The notes beneath the pieces were generated by a model. The model did not search any database and was not told where the DNA came from. It saw only the letters and a list, made by a program, of their open reading frames with translations. From positions 62,001-126,000 of the forward strand of contig NZ_CP097153.1 in NCBI RefSeq assembly GCF_023370075.1: a DNA stretch of 64,000 bases, given 5' to 3'. Position 1 is the first letter of the stretch. The number at the start of each line of letters is the position of its first letter. Below, piece after piece: positions 49,040 to 58,336 of the stretch. This DNA is from Deinococcus sp. QL22. GTDB lineage: Bacteria; Deinococcota; Deinococci; Deinococcales; Deinococcaceae. The position numbers and the translations under genes are program-made.

Positions 49040-50008
49040 ATGGCTGTCTCTGGAAAACGTGTGTTGGAGGTGGAGTCCGAATCGGCCACAAGGCTGTTCC
49101 GGGTACTGAGTTCAGAAACGCGGGTGATGATCCTGAGCCTGCTCTCCCATAACGTGATGAACGTGGCCGAACTGACGGCGGCGCTGGATTTGCCGCATTC
49201 CACGGTCAGCCTGAATATCAAGCAGTTGGTAGAGGCTGGGCTGCTGCAAGTAGAGTATGTGCCGGGATCGCACGGCACGCAGAAGCTGGTGTCCAAACGC
49301 TACGATGAGGTGCTGGTTCGCCTGCCGGGAGTGGCGGTAGAGGCCGCCGCCGCCGAAGATATGGTGGAAATCCGGATGCCCATCGGCAACTACCGCCATC
49401 TGGAAGCGGTGGCGACCTGCGGTATTGCCTCTGATACGCGCTATATCGGCATGATTGACGACCCGCGCAGCTTTTTTGAGCCGGATCACGTGTTTGCTCA
49501 GATTCTGTGGTTCAAAAGAGGTTTCGTAGAATACGCCTTCCCCAATAATGTGCCGTTCGGAAGCCGCCTCACCCGCGTGGAATTTTCTGCCGAGCTGTGT
49601 TCGGAAGCGCCCAACTACGACCTCGACTGGCCTTCGGACATCACGCTCTGGATCAACGACGTGGAAGTCGGCACCTTTACCAGCCCCGCCGATTTTGGCG
49701 GCGTGCCCGCCCGCTTTATGCCGCCCTGGTGGGACGTAGACCAGACCACGCACGGGCAACTGAAAAAATGGACGGTCAGCTCGGAAGGCAGCTTTATAGA
49801 TGGGCAGCCGCTTTCGGGCGTGGTGGTGAGACAGATCGAGGTACCGGGCCGCACCCACCTGACGGTTCGGCTAGGCGTGAAACCGGACGCACAGAACTTG
49901 GGCGGCATGAACCTGTTTGGGCGCAAATTCGGCAACCACCCGCAAGACCTGCTGATGCGCCTGCATTACGCCTTCCCCGACGGCGAACGTGCAGCCCTAC
50001 TGCGGTAA
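49040..50008 (+). CDS. ArsR-like regulator with large effector domain
   Basis: The N-terminal 90 residues are an ArsR-type winged helix (SATRLFRVLSSETRVMILSLL, MNVAELTAALDLPHSTVSLNIKQLVEAGLL). The remaining 230 residues form a beta-rich domain seen in similar regulators beside glycosidase genes (FVEYAFPNNVPFGS, DITLWINDVEVGTFTSPADFGG, LTVRLGVKPDAQNLGGMNLFGR). AAGGAG lies before the ATG. No metal-binding cysteines typical of ArsR are seen, so a sugar ligand is more likely. Divergence from the GH2 gene suggests it controls it. Confidence 0.85.
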   Translation: MAVSGKRVLEVESESATRLFRVLSSETRVMILSLLSHNVMNVAELTAALDLPHSTVSLNIKQLVEAGLLQVEYVPGSHGTQKLVSKRYDEVLVRLPGVAVEAAAAEDMVEIRMPIGNYRHLEAVATCGIASDTRYIGMIDDPRSFFEPDHVFAQILWFKRGFVEYAFPNNVPFGSRLTRVEFSAELCSEAPNYDLDWPSDITLWINDVEVGTFTSPADFGGVPARFMPPWWDVDQTTHGQLKKWTVSSEGSFIDGQPLSGVVVRQIEVPGRTHLTVRLGVKPDAQNLGGMNLFGRKFGNHPQDLLMRLHYAFPDGERAALLR

Positions 50009-50079
50009 GCGCCTTCGCCGCCCCAACTGAAGACCACCCCACTATCCCCACCCCCACCCAAGCGCCACACTCGCCCCAG

Positions 50080-51945
50080 ATGACTGCCCCGCCCCGTTTC
50101 GATTTCCGCCCGCCCCCTGCGCCGCCTTCCGGGGAAGCAGTGGCACTCAGTAAACGCACCGCCGACCTGCTGCATACCCTGCGCCTGGTGTGGCAGGCCA
50201 GCCCGCGCCACAGCACCATTTTTGCGCTGACCACCTTACTCAGCAGTGTGCTGCCTGCCGCCAACCTGTATATCGGCAAACTGCTGCTCGATGAAGTCGC
50301 GCAGGCTTCAGGCGGCGGCGTGACCTTTCAAGCCCTGCTGACGCTGCTGGCGGTGCAGGTGGGCCTGGTGGTGCTCGGCAGCCTGCTGTCTACCGTGCAA
50401 AACGCCTCTCAGCAACTCCTGGGCGACAGCCTGCAACATGCGGTGAGCCGTCAGATTCTGGACAAAGCGGCGGGCCTGAGCGTGGAAGCCTTCGAGAACG
50501 CCGAGACCTACGACAAGTTGCAGCAGGCGTACCGTGAAGTTGGCTCGCGCCCGCTGGGGGTAGCGACCCAGTTGGTGGGCCTCGCTGGAGCCGCCGTGAC
50601 GCTGGCGTCGGTGGGGGCGCTGCTGGCGAGTCTGGGGCTGTGGGTGCTCCCGCTGGTGCTGCTGGCGAGCCTACCCGGCGTGATTATCAGTAACCGATTC
50701 GGCGTGGCGGGTTATCAGATGCTGCGCCGCCAGACCCACGACGCCCGCGTGCAAAATTACCTCGGCAGCCTGCTGACCTCCGATACCCTGGTCAAAGAAG
50801 TGAGGCTGTTCGGCTTCGAACCCTACTTGCTCAGGCGCTGGCGTGAGTACTATCTGGGCTTCCGTGTGCAACTGGAAACGTTAGTACGCCGCCGTTCCGC
50901 GTGGGGATTTGCCGCCTCGCTGGGGTCGGCCCTGCTGATCGGGCTGGCGAGTGCGCTGGTGCTGCGCCGCGCCGCTGCCGGGCAAATCACGGTGGGCGAT
51001 TTCAGCATTTTCGTGCTGGGCATCGCGCAGGTGCAGTCCACGGTGGCGGGCCTGCTGAACGGCGTCAGCGGCATCTATCAGAACCTGCTGTACATGCGTA
51101 ACCTCTTCGATTTTCTGGAACTTCCAGACCGTGATCTCTCGGCGGGCGAGGTCTGGCAGGGCGACATCGACACCATCGAGTTTCAGGAGGTGGGCTTCCG
51201 CTACCCACTCACCGACCGCGACGTGCTGCGCGGCGTGAACTTTACCGTGCGGCGCGGCGAGGCGCTGGCCTTGGTGGGCGAAAACGGGGCAGGGAAGACC
51301 ACGCTGGTCAAGCTGCTCACGCGCCTGTTCGAGCCGTCCGGGGGCCGCATTCTCCTCAACGGCCAGGACGCCGCCCGCTTTTCGCCGCGCAGCGTGCAGC
51401 AGCAGATGAGCATTATTTTTCAGGATTTTGGGCAGTACCAGATGAGTGCCCGCGAAAACGTGGCGATTGCCGAAGTGAGCCGCCTGGGGGACGCCGCCGG
51501 GGTTGAACGGGCGGTGGAGCAGGCGGGGGCGGGCTACGTCGACACGCTGCCGCAAGGGCTGGACACGCCGCTGGGACGGCTGTTCCAGGGCGGGCGGCAA
51601 CTGTCGGGCGGGCAGTGGCAACGGCTGGCACTGGCACGGCTGTATTTCCGGGCCGCGTCCGTGCTGGTCTTCGATGAACCCACCGCCGCCTTAGATGCCC
51701 GCGCTGAATTTGAAACCATCGAGGCGCTGCGGGCCGAGGCTGGAGACCGCATCACCCTGCTGATTTCCCACCGCTTTTCCACCGTGCGTCTGGCCGATAA
51801 AATCATCGTGCTGGAAGGAGGCGTGATCGTCGAATCAGGCAGCCACGAGGAATTATTGGCGCTGGGCGGCAAGTACGCGGCGCTGTATGACCTTCAGGCG
51901 CGGGGCTACGCGGCCAGCGAGCCGGAACCCGTGCCGAGCGTCTGA
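50080..51945 (+). CDS. ABC exporter, permease fused to ATPase
   Basis: I chose the ATG at 50080 (621 aa); the in-frame sequence before it is antisense-like filler. It has six membrane helices in the first 330 residues (type IV exporter), then the ATPase with Walker A GENGAGKTT, Q-loop IIFQDFG, signature LSGGQWQ, Walker B VLVFDEPTA and the switch ISHRFS. A half-transporter that would act as a homodimer. Substrate unknown; lipids, peptides or drugs are all possible. It follows the regulator by 71 bases and may be co-transcribed with it. No clear ribosome site. Confidence 0.9.
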   Translation: MTAPPRFDFRPPPAPPSGEAVALSKRTADLLHTLRLVWQASPRHSTIFALTTLLSSVLPAANLYIGKLLLDEVAQASGGGVTFQALLTLLAVQVGLVVLGSLLSTVQNASQQLLGDSLQHAVSRQILDKAAGLSVEAFENAETYDKLQQAYREVGSRPLGVATQLVGLAGAAVTLASVGALLASLGLWVLPLVLLASLPGVIISNRFGVAGYQMLRRQTHDARVQNYLGSLLTSDTLVKEVRLFGFEPYLLRRWREYYLGFRVQLETLVRRRSAWGFAASLGSALLIGLASALVLRRAAAGQITVGDFSIFVLGIAQVQSTVAGLLNGVSGIYQNLLYMRNLFDFLELPDRDLSAGEVWQGDIDTIEFQEVGFRYPLTDRDVLRGVNFTVRRGEALALVGENGAGKTTLVKLLTRLFEPSGGRILLNGQDAARFSPRSVQQQMSIIFQDFGQYQMSARENVAIAEVSRLGDAAGVERAVEQAGAGYVDTLPQGLDTPLGRLFQGGRQLSGGQWQRLALARLYFRAASVLVFDEPTAALDARAEFETIEALRAEAGDRITLLISHRFSTVRLADKIIVLEGGVIVESGSHEELLALGGKYAALYDLQARGYAASEPEPVPSV

Positions 51946-51949
51946 GGCT

Positions 51950-53173
51950 TTACCTTCCCAGGCTCACCCGTAAGCCGCGAATTTCGTAGCCCTTCACCAC
52001 CTCGTTGACCTTGACGGTGGGCGGCGCAACGATCCGGAGATCTTTCCAGATCAGCAGGCGGCGCAGGAACACGTCGCTTTCCTTGATCGCCAGAAACGCG
52101 CCGGGGCAGCGGTGGTGGCCGTCGCCAAAGGCCAGGCCCTGCGCCTGCACGCCGCGTGGCAGGGTGCGGCCTGGACACAGCGTTTCCGGCGCGTCTCCGA
52201 TCACGCCCGCGTCGAGGTTGGCGGTCTGCACGTTCAGGGCCAGCAGGCTGCCTCTGGGTACGGCCTGTTCACCCACCATCAGGTCGGTTTCGGCGCGGCG
52301 GTAGAGGGTGCTGACCACCGGTTCCAGCCGCAGGATTTCGTGCAAAATGGCGTGCCGTTCCTTCTCGGTGCCGTGAACATAGTCGGCCCGCAAGACCTCA
52401 TCTTGCAGCAGGTGCCACGCCGCTACGCTGATAAATTCGCGGGTCGTGACCATGCCCGCCGTGCCGTAGGTCAGGCATTCGGTCAGAATATCGAGGTCGT
52501 TGTAATCGCGGTCAAGTAGGTGACTGATCAGGTCGTCCTGGCGCTCTTTGCGACGGGCCCGAATTGCGGGCTTGACGTCCAGCAAGAAAAACAGGGCCAT
52601 GTTGGCCTGCTGTTTCAGCCCCTGGATGCGGCCCCGCTCCTGCGCTTTGCCCGGTTCGCTGTCGCCGCCGCCCTCCACAAAGGCCATGACGCGGCGCTCC
52701 AGGCCGGGCGCGCGGCTGCTGGTCAGGCCCACCACGCGGGCAGCCACCTGCACGGCCAATTTCAGACTCAGGTCGTCCAGATTCAGCTCGCCAGCACGGG
52801 CCAGTTCTGCCATCAGGGCGTCGGCCTGCCGCGCGATCATCGGCTGGTACTCGGCCACCTGCGTGGGCGTAAAGTAGCGGGCCGTATCGCGGCGCATCGC
52901 GTGATGCTCCTCGCCCTCGGCAAACAGCACGGGCTGGTTCTTAAGAAGCCCGGTGTCCCTGACCGTTTCGGCCATGAAGCCAGCCTGCCGCACGCCCTCC
53001 GCCCGCAATACTTCCCGCGCCGCCAGGAAGCCCTGCACGCGGTATACGCCACCTTCGTCTATTTGAATCTCGGCTGCTGGGGCAGGGGCTTTGTTGGTCA
53101 ACGCAGGCGACGAGCCTTGATGAAACGGGCAACCGCCGCCCGAATTCGGGCCGTTTAAATCGGTGTGGGTCAT
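51950..53173 (-). CDS. Cytochrome P450 with altered I-helix
   Basis: 407 aa, soluble. The haem-binding motif is [12 protein letters not shown] with Cys356; ExxR is EILR (279-282). The I-helix reads [10 protein letters not shown] (237-246): the threonine of the oxygen-activating pair is present, but the preceding acid (usually Asp or Glu) is Val242. GGAG lies before the ATG. It is convergent with the ABC gene, with 4 bases between them. A hydroxylase is the default reading; the missing acid may mean peroxide use or a different reaction. No redox partner is nearby. Confidence 0.92.
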   Translation of the reverse strand: MTHTDLNGPNSGGGCPFHQGSSPALTNKAPAPAAEIQIDEGGVYRVQGFLAAREVLRAEGVRQAGFMAETVRDTGLLKNQPVLFAEGEEHHAMRRDTARYFTPTQVAEYQPMIARQADALMAELARAGELNLDDLSLKLAVQVAARVVGLTSSRAPGLERRVMAFVEGGGDSEPGKAQERGRIQGLKQQANMALFFLLDVKPAIRARRKERQDDLISHLLDRDYNDLDILTECLTYGTAGMVTTREFISVAAWHLLQDEVLRADYVHGTEKERHAILHEILRLEPVVSTLYRRAETDLMVGEQAVPRGSLLALNVQTANLDAGVIGDAPETLCPGRTLPRGVQAQGLAFGDGHHRCPGAFLAIKESDVFLRRLLIWKDLRIVAPPTVKVNEVVKGYEIRGLRVSLGR

Positions 53174-53314
53174 AGAGGCTCCTCTGAAAAACCGCTGTTT
53201 GGGCCGGAGCCAGAGCGGTCAGCGTCCCCAGAGTAGTGGGGCCGATCATGGTGGGGATGAACGTTTGCTCAGGAAAGGTCTGCTCAGGGCGGCCAAGGGG
53301 GTATCTTGAGCCGG

Positions 53315-54094
53315 ATGAGCCGGAGCATTGATCTGAACGCCGACGCAGGCGAATCGTTTGGCGCGTGGCAACTGGGCGACGACGAGGCGCTGTTTCCCTT
53401 CCTCAGCAGCGTCAATATCGCCTGCGGCTTTCATGCCGGAGACCCGCTGACCATGCAGGCGGCGATTGCGCGGGCGGGGCGCTATGGCCTCGGCATAGGC
53501 GCACATCCGGGGTATCCCGACCTGCCGGGTTTCGGGCGGCGTGTGCTGGAGGCCACTCCAGATCAGGTGTACGCGGACGTGCTGTACCAGATTTCAGCGT
53601 TGGGCGGCATGTGCCGGGCAGCAGGCGTACCGCTCCGCCACGTCAAAGCTCACGGCGCACTCTCGACCCGCGCCTGGACACATGCCCCCACAGCAGCGGC
53701 GATTGCTCAGGCCACCCGTGACACCGACCCCACGCTGCCGCTGCTGGTGCTGCCCGCCACTCTGCTGGAAACCGAAGCCCGCGTCCTGGGCCTGCCCGTA
53801 GTACTGGAAACCTTTCCCGAACGCGCCTACCTGCAAGACGGCCGCCTCGCGCCGCGCGCTCTGCCGGGTTCCAGCATTCATGACCCGCAGGAGGCCGCCC
53901 GCCGCGCCGTGATGATGGTCAGGGAAGGCCGAATAGAGGCGCTGGACGGCGGATTTTTTGAGTTTAGGGCCGACAGCCTGTGCATTCACGGCGACAACCC
54001 GGCAGCCGTGCAGATTGCTAGAGCCGTCCGGACTGCACTGGAAGAAGAAGGCATTGCGGTGCGGGCCTTTGCCGTGCCGGAAGCGCAGGCATGA
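53315..54094 (+). CDS. pxpA: 5-oxoprolinase subunit A
   Basis: A LamB/YcsF-family protein of 259 aa: SIDLNADAGESFGAWQLGDD, VNIACGFHAGDP, GIGAHPGYPDLPGFGRR, HVKAHGALS and FEFRADSLCIHGDNP are all family landmarks. With PxpB and PxpC it hydrolyses 5-oxoproline to glutamate using ATP. I prefer the ATG at 53315 to a TTG three codons earlier. The pxpBC fusion follows after 28 bases, completing the operon. Confidence 0.93.
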   Translation: MSRSIDLNADAGESFGAWQLGDDEALFPFLSSVNIACGFHAGDPLTMQAAIARAGRYGLGIGAHPGYPDLPGFGRRVLEATPDQVYADVLYQISALGGMCRAAGVPLRHVKAHGALSTRAWTHAPTAAAIAQATRDTDPTLPLLVLPATLLETEARVLGLPVVLETFPERAYLQDGRLAPRALPGSSIHDPQEAARRAVMMVREGRIEALDGGFFEFRADSLCIHGDNPAAVQIARAVRTALEEEGIAVRAFAVPEAQA

Positions 54095-54122
54095 GCCGCA
54101 GTTCGCTGGGAGGCTGAGGGTG

Positions 54123-55694
54123 ATGCAGCGGCTAGAAGGCCTGTATGTTCAATTCTGTACCGAGCTGGACAGACAGCAAAATATCCGCCTGCATGCCCTG
54201 CACCGCCGCTTGCAGGGAGATTTGCTGAACGGCGTCACCGACCTGTATCCGGGGTACGTGAACTTGTACATCGAGTTTGACGCTGCCGTACTTCACCGCG
54301 GTAGGGTGCGCGGCTGGGTCACCGAACACCTGAGGGCCGTGCCGGAGCAGGAGCTTGCTGCCGGTGCAGCAGGCCGCCGCATAGACATTCCCGTGCGCTA
54401 CGACGGCGAGGATCTGGAAGACGTGGCCGCCCAAACCGGGCTGAGTCCTGCTGAAGTCGTGCGTCAGCATTCGGCTCAGGCCTATCACGTGTACGCGGTG
54501 GGGTTTACGCCCGGCTTTCCGTTTCTGGGCGAGTTGCCGCCCAGGTTGCGCCTGCCCCGCCGCAGTACGCCGCGTGCCGCCGTGCCGTTTAATGCGGTAG
54601 CCATCGCTGCTGCCCAGAGCTGCGTGTACGTGCTGCCTTCGCCGGGCGGCTGGCACCTGCTGGGCACGGCCCTGACCACCATCTATGACCCCAACCGCCC
54701 GCAGCCGTTCCTGATCTCACCAGGCGATTCGGTGCGCTTTGTGGCTGCTCCGGGCGACACTCCGCCGTTGCCCAGCGTGCGTCCGCTGTGGCCTGCCGCT
54801 CCCCAATTTCCCGCCCTGCACGTGATCAAACCCGGTTTGCTGGACATGCTGGTCGACGCGGGGCGGTTCCGGCAGGCGCACTACGGCCTGGCCCGCAGCG
54901 GCCCACTCGATCAGCACTCGGCTGACCTTGCCAACCGCTTGGCTGGAAACTCGCCTGGTACGCCGCTGCTGGAACTGACGTTGCTTGGCCCTAAACTCAC
55001 CGCCCTGCAAGACGTGACACTGGCGGTGGCTGGCCTCGGCATGATCCCGCAAATCGGTGGGCAAGCGGTGGCAGCCCAGACCCCTTTTCTGTTGCGGGCG
55101 GGTCAAATGCTGGATTTTAAGCCCACCGATCAGGGCGCTCGCAGTTACCTCGCGGTGGCGGGCGGGCTAGAAACTCAGCCGTTTCTGGGCAGCAGCAGCG
55201 TAGACCGTACCGGGCGAATCGGGCGGCCCCTGCAAGCGGGCGACGTGTTGGGCTTGGGCAGCTTGGGGCGTCCCCTGACGGATCTGACCGACGCCGTGTT
55301 TGCACCACTTCCCCCCCTGCTTGCTGAAGTCACGCTGCGCTTGTTGCCTGGCCCTCAGGCCAGTTTTGAGGCGCTGGTCGCCCTCGCCAGCGCCCCCTTC
55401 CGGGTGGCGAGCGGCGACCGCATGGGCATTCGGCTGTCGGGGCCAGACGTGCCGGGTGGGCAAGTCATCAGTGAGGCGACCCCGCAAGGCGCGGTACAGG
55501 TCACACCTGCTGGACAGCCTATTTTGTTGCTGGCCGACCGGGGGCGGATCGGGGGCTACCATAAACCCGCTGTCATTCATCCGGATGACCTGCCATTGGC
55601 GGCCCAGTTGCGGCCCAACCAATTGGTACATCTGCGCCCCTATGTGTCTGGCCCTCCCGACACTTGGGCGCGGCACTGGTTCATGCCCGCCTGA
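54123..55694 (+). CDS. 5-oxoprolinase, fused subunits B and C
   Basis: 523 aa. The first part (about 1-215) is PxpB (KipI-like): AYHVYAVGFTPGFPFLGELP, PRAAVPFNAVAIAAAQSCVYVLPSPGGWHLLG. The second (about 235-523) is PxpC (KipA-like): VIKPGLLDMLVDAGRFRQAHYGL, GPLDQHSADLANRLAGN, ADRGRIGGYHKPAVI. In most bacteria these are separate genes. A GGAGG site lies 9 bases before the ATG; a GTG directly before is also possible. The fusion is in frame with an intact linker, so it looks real. Confidence 0.92.
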   Translation: MQRLEGLYVQFCTELDRQQNIRLHALHRRLQGDLLNGVTDLYPGYVNLYIEFDAAVLHRGRVRGWVTEHLRAVPEQELAAGAAGRRIDIPVRYDGEDLEDVAAQTGLSPAEVVRQHSAQAYHVYAVGFTPGFPFLGELPPRLRLPRRSTPRAAVPFNAVAIAAAQSCVYVLPSPGGWHLLGTALTTIYDPNRPQPFLISPGDSVRFVAAPGDTPPLPSVRPLWPAAPQFPALHVIKPGLLDMLVDAGRFRQAHYGLARSGPLDQHSADLANRLAGNSPGTPLLELTLLGPKLTALQDVTLAVAGLGMIPQIGGQAVAAQTPFLLRAGQMLDFKPTDQGARSYLAVAGGLETQPFLGSSSVDRTGRIGRPLQAGDVLGLGSLGRPLTDLTDAVFAPLPPLLAEVTLRLLPGPQASFEALVALASAPFRVASGDRMGIRLSGPDVPGGQVISEATPQGAVQVTPAGQPILLLADRGRIGGYHKPAVIHPDDLPLAAQLRPNQLVHLRPYVSGPPDTWARHWFMPA

Positions 55695-55772
55695 CTGGTT
55701 TTTTATCTGGGAATAACAAAGAGATAAACAGGAATGATGTACGACTGTCGCTCCCCTTCATTCGCTTTTTGT

Positions 55773-56618
55773 TTATTCCTCTGCTGCACTCAGGGCTTTC
55801 ACCAAGGCGCGAGCATCGTCAAAGGCCCGGTCGTCAATAAACCCGGCTTGAATAGGCGTCAGGTGCTGCCCATTGGCATGAAGGCCGGCCAAGCGCAACG
55901 TCGCCGGTGGTACCAATTCTGTATTCGCATCCTTGCTGGCCTGCCACAAGGCCTGTCTAAACGCTTGATCGTTGGCATAGGGAAAGACTTTTCCGGCGGC
56001 GTAGAGCGGCCCACCCTGAGGCTCAGCCAAGCGGTCGAGGGCTTGCCGGACGAGCTCGGGCAGGGGAGAGGCGGTTCGGCGGCGCAGCAGTTGATTGCGG
56101 GGAAAATCGACGTGTTCCCACTGGAGTGCTATCAGTTCACCTGTGGTAAACGCCAGATGGTGAATCAACATCAGTGCTCCGTGTAGCGCAGGATCAGGCT
56201 GAGTCTGCAGGTGCAGGCGGTGCAAGGTGTCCGGATGCGGTAACCGCTTGGTCGGTACAACGGTGGGCCGTGGAAGCCCTAACAGCGGTTGTTGCTGAAT
56301 TAAACCTTCTTCCTGCAGTAGGCGGTACAGCCGGGTCAGCAGCGTGGCGCGCGCATGTACTGTATTGGGCTGGGCCTGTTTCTCTGGCGTGCGGGTGCGC
56401 CTGAGTGGTTCCTGCAACCAGGTATGAAAATCGGCGGGGGGGTGCAGCAAATCAAGTTTGTCTTTCTGGGCCTGTTCAAAGACGAACTTGAGATGTGCCC
56501 GTAGCACATGCTTTGGCTGACTCGGAGAAAGATCAGGCAGAAGGGCGATCAGGTGATCCAGATCGTATTTCCGCAGCGCGAGCGTCAATTTTTGGGCATG
56601 TTCGTCGGCTGGATGCAT
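55773..56618 (-). CDS. Tyrosine-recombinase-like protein, catalytic residues missing
   Basis: 281 aa. An N-terminal SAM-like core-binding region (HAQKLTLALRKYDLDHLIALL, TVHARATLLTRLYRLLQEEGL) precedes a C-terminal fold of the phage-integrase type (LIHHLAFTTGELIALQWEHVDF). The catalytic Arg of the usual TGLRxxE box is absent (TTGELIAL). The HxxR box reads ATLRLAG, keeping Arg but losing His. No final tyrosine motif is evident near RAFDDARALV. It may bind DNA without cutting, or be a decaying integrase. No attachment sites were found. Confidence 0.75.
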   Translation of the reverse strand: MHPADEHAQKLTLALRKYDLDHLIALLPDLSPSQPKHVLRAHLKFVFEQAQKDKLDLLHPPADFHTWLQEPLRRTRTPEKQAQPNTVHARATLLTRLYRLLQEEGLIQQQPLLGLPRPTVVPTKRLPHPDTLHRLHLQTQPDPALHGALMLIHHLAFTTGELIALQWEHVDFPRNQLLRRRTASPLPELVRQALDRLAEPQGGPLYAAGKVFPYANDQAFRQALWQASKDANTELVPPATLRLAGLHANGQHLTPIQAGFIDDRAFDDARALVKALSAAEE

Positions 56619-57040
56619 AGGAACACTGTAACTTATGCAGGAGTAATTGTTCTAATACTCAAGAAAAGGGCAAGGGTAGCCTCAGCCCAAGCCCAAGCAC
56701 CGCTTCTGCTGGTTTCGGTTGCCAGTCTCAGCTGTTGGGCTGTGTACCGGAGCAGACCTGTAGGACTGGTAAATAGAGTGCGTAGGGAAGAAAATGGGTT
56801 ACGCGGTCTGGAAGTTCAGTGACGTTACGAGACGAGGGCAACTGGCGTATTTGGATTCCTCTAATGTTATTCCATGATAAATCGAACAGAGGAGATCCTC
56901 CCCAAAGAGATTGAGACAAGACCTCCGGTCAATGCCCCATACTGAGCAGCCATGACGTTGCCCGCCTGCGACAGCGCCGAACCTCCCAGTTCGTCTCCGC
57001 CCCTCTTTCTCCAGAGTTTTCGTGGTGGGGGTGAAGGCGC
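56619..57040. other. Intergenic region, nothing recognised
   Basis: Over 400 bases between divergent genes, so it should contain promoters in both directions; none could be assigned with confidence. Confidence 0.5.
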
Positions 57041-58336
57041 GTGACGGTCTTGGTTCCCCTCTTCCTTATCTTGCTGATGGTGATGGTCAACGCCCTCTAC
57101 GTGGCCGCCGAATTCGCTACAGTTGGCTCCCGCCGCTCCCGCGTGCAGGAGAGTGCAGAAGGGGGCAACCGTTCGGCGGCCACCCTGCTCAAGATTTTGC
57201 AGGACCCCAAACGGCTCGATACCTATGTGGCCGCCTGCCAAGTCGGTATCACGCTCAGCAGTCTGGTGGCGGGCGCCTATGGTCAGTCCCAACTGACGCC
57301 GCTGCTGACGCCTGTATTAGGGGCTGTTGGCGGCGCAGTGGCAGCCACCATTTTTGTCCTCGTCTTCATCACCGCTTTCCAAGTTATCTTGGGCGAGTTG
57401 CTGCCCAAAACAGTGGCGCTGCGTTATCCCGAACGGCTGGCAATGGCGACCCTCGTGCCCATGCAGTTTAGTCTGGTGCTGTTTCGGCCCCTGATTTTCA
57501 TCTTTAACGGCACGGCCTTTGCCTTGATGCGGGCCTGGAAGTTAAACGTCGACCACAGCCATTCGCATGTGCATTCGCCTGAAGAACTGCAGGGCCTGTA
57601 CAGCGAAAGTGCAGCAGGCGGCCTGATCGATTCTGCCGAGCGCGACATGGTGGCGGGCGTGCTGAATATCGAAGACCGGGTGGTGCGCGAGATCATGACG
57701 CCCCGCACCCGCCTGATCACTGCTGCGGCCAACCTCAGTGTGCAGGACGCGCTGGTACAGCTGGCCGGAAGCGCCTATTCCCGTTTTCCAGTGACGGGCG
57801 AGCACAGTGAGGACGTGGTCGGCGTCGTTCATCTGCGCCGCTTGTTCCTGGCTGCCGAGCGAACTCCCCACCGCCCGGTGGCCGAGGTCATGACCGAACC
57901 GCTGATCATTTCGGACGCCATGCCAGTGCCCCAGTTGTGGCGGCGCCTCCGGGAAGCGGGACGGCACAGCGCCGTGGTCGTAGACGAATACGGCAACGTG
58001 GCCGGAATGGTCACCTTAGAGGACGCCCTCGAAGAAATCTTTGGAGAAGTGCAGGATGAATTCGATCAGGAAGACGAGCCGATCAGCGTGCTGGGCCGCC
58101 GCGTGACGGTGCGCGGGGACGTCCTGGTGGATATTCTCAATGCCCGCCTTGACCTCGACCTCCCCACCGACGAGGTGGATACCATGAGCGGCCTGGTCTG
58201 GCAGGAGTTGGGCCGACTGCCGCAGGTCGGAGATGAGATGCGGGTGGGCCACGGTGACCTGATCCTCCGGGTCGACGCGATGGACCGCCGCGCCGTGCGC
58301 CGAGTCAGTTTGACCCTGCCGGAAGAGGAAGGCTGA
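57041..58336 (+). CDS. CNNM/CorC-type membrane protein
   Basis: GTG start. An N-terminal DUF21/CNNM membrane domain (VLVPLFLILLMVMVNALYVAAEFA, then three further helices), a CBS pair (VREIMTPRTRLITAAANLSV, VAEVMTEPLIISDAMPV, VVVDEYGNVAGMVTLEDALEEIFGEVQDE) and a C-terminal CorC_HlyC domain. The family transports or regulates Mg2+/Co2+; older annotation calls it hemolysin. The next gene is a tandem relative starting inside its stop codon. Confidence 0.93.
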   Translation: MTVLVPLFLILLMVMVNALYVAAEFATVGSRRSRVQESAEGGNRSAATLLKILQDPKRLDTYVAACQVGITLSSLVAGAYGQSQLTPLLTPVLGAVGGAVAATIFVLVFITAFQVILGELLPKTVALRYPERLAMATLVPMQFSLVLFRPLIFIFNGTAFALMRAWKLNVDHSHSHVHSPEELQGLYSESAAGGLIDSAERDMVAGVLNIEDRVVREIMTPRTRLITAAANLSVQDALVQLAGSAYSRFPVTGEHSEDVVGVVHLRRLFLAAERTPHRPVAEVMTEPLIISDAMPVPQLWRRLREAGRHSAVVVDEYGNVAGMVTLEDALEEIFGEVQDEFDQEDEPISVLGRRVTVRGDVLVDILNARLDLDLPTDEVDTMSGLVWQELGRLPQVGDEMRVGHGDLILRVDAMDRRAVRRVSLTLPEEEG

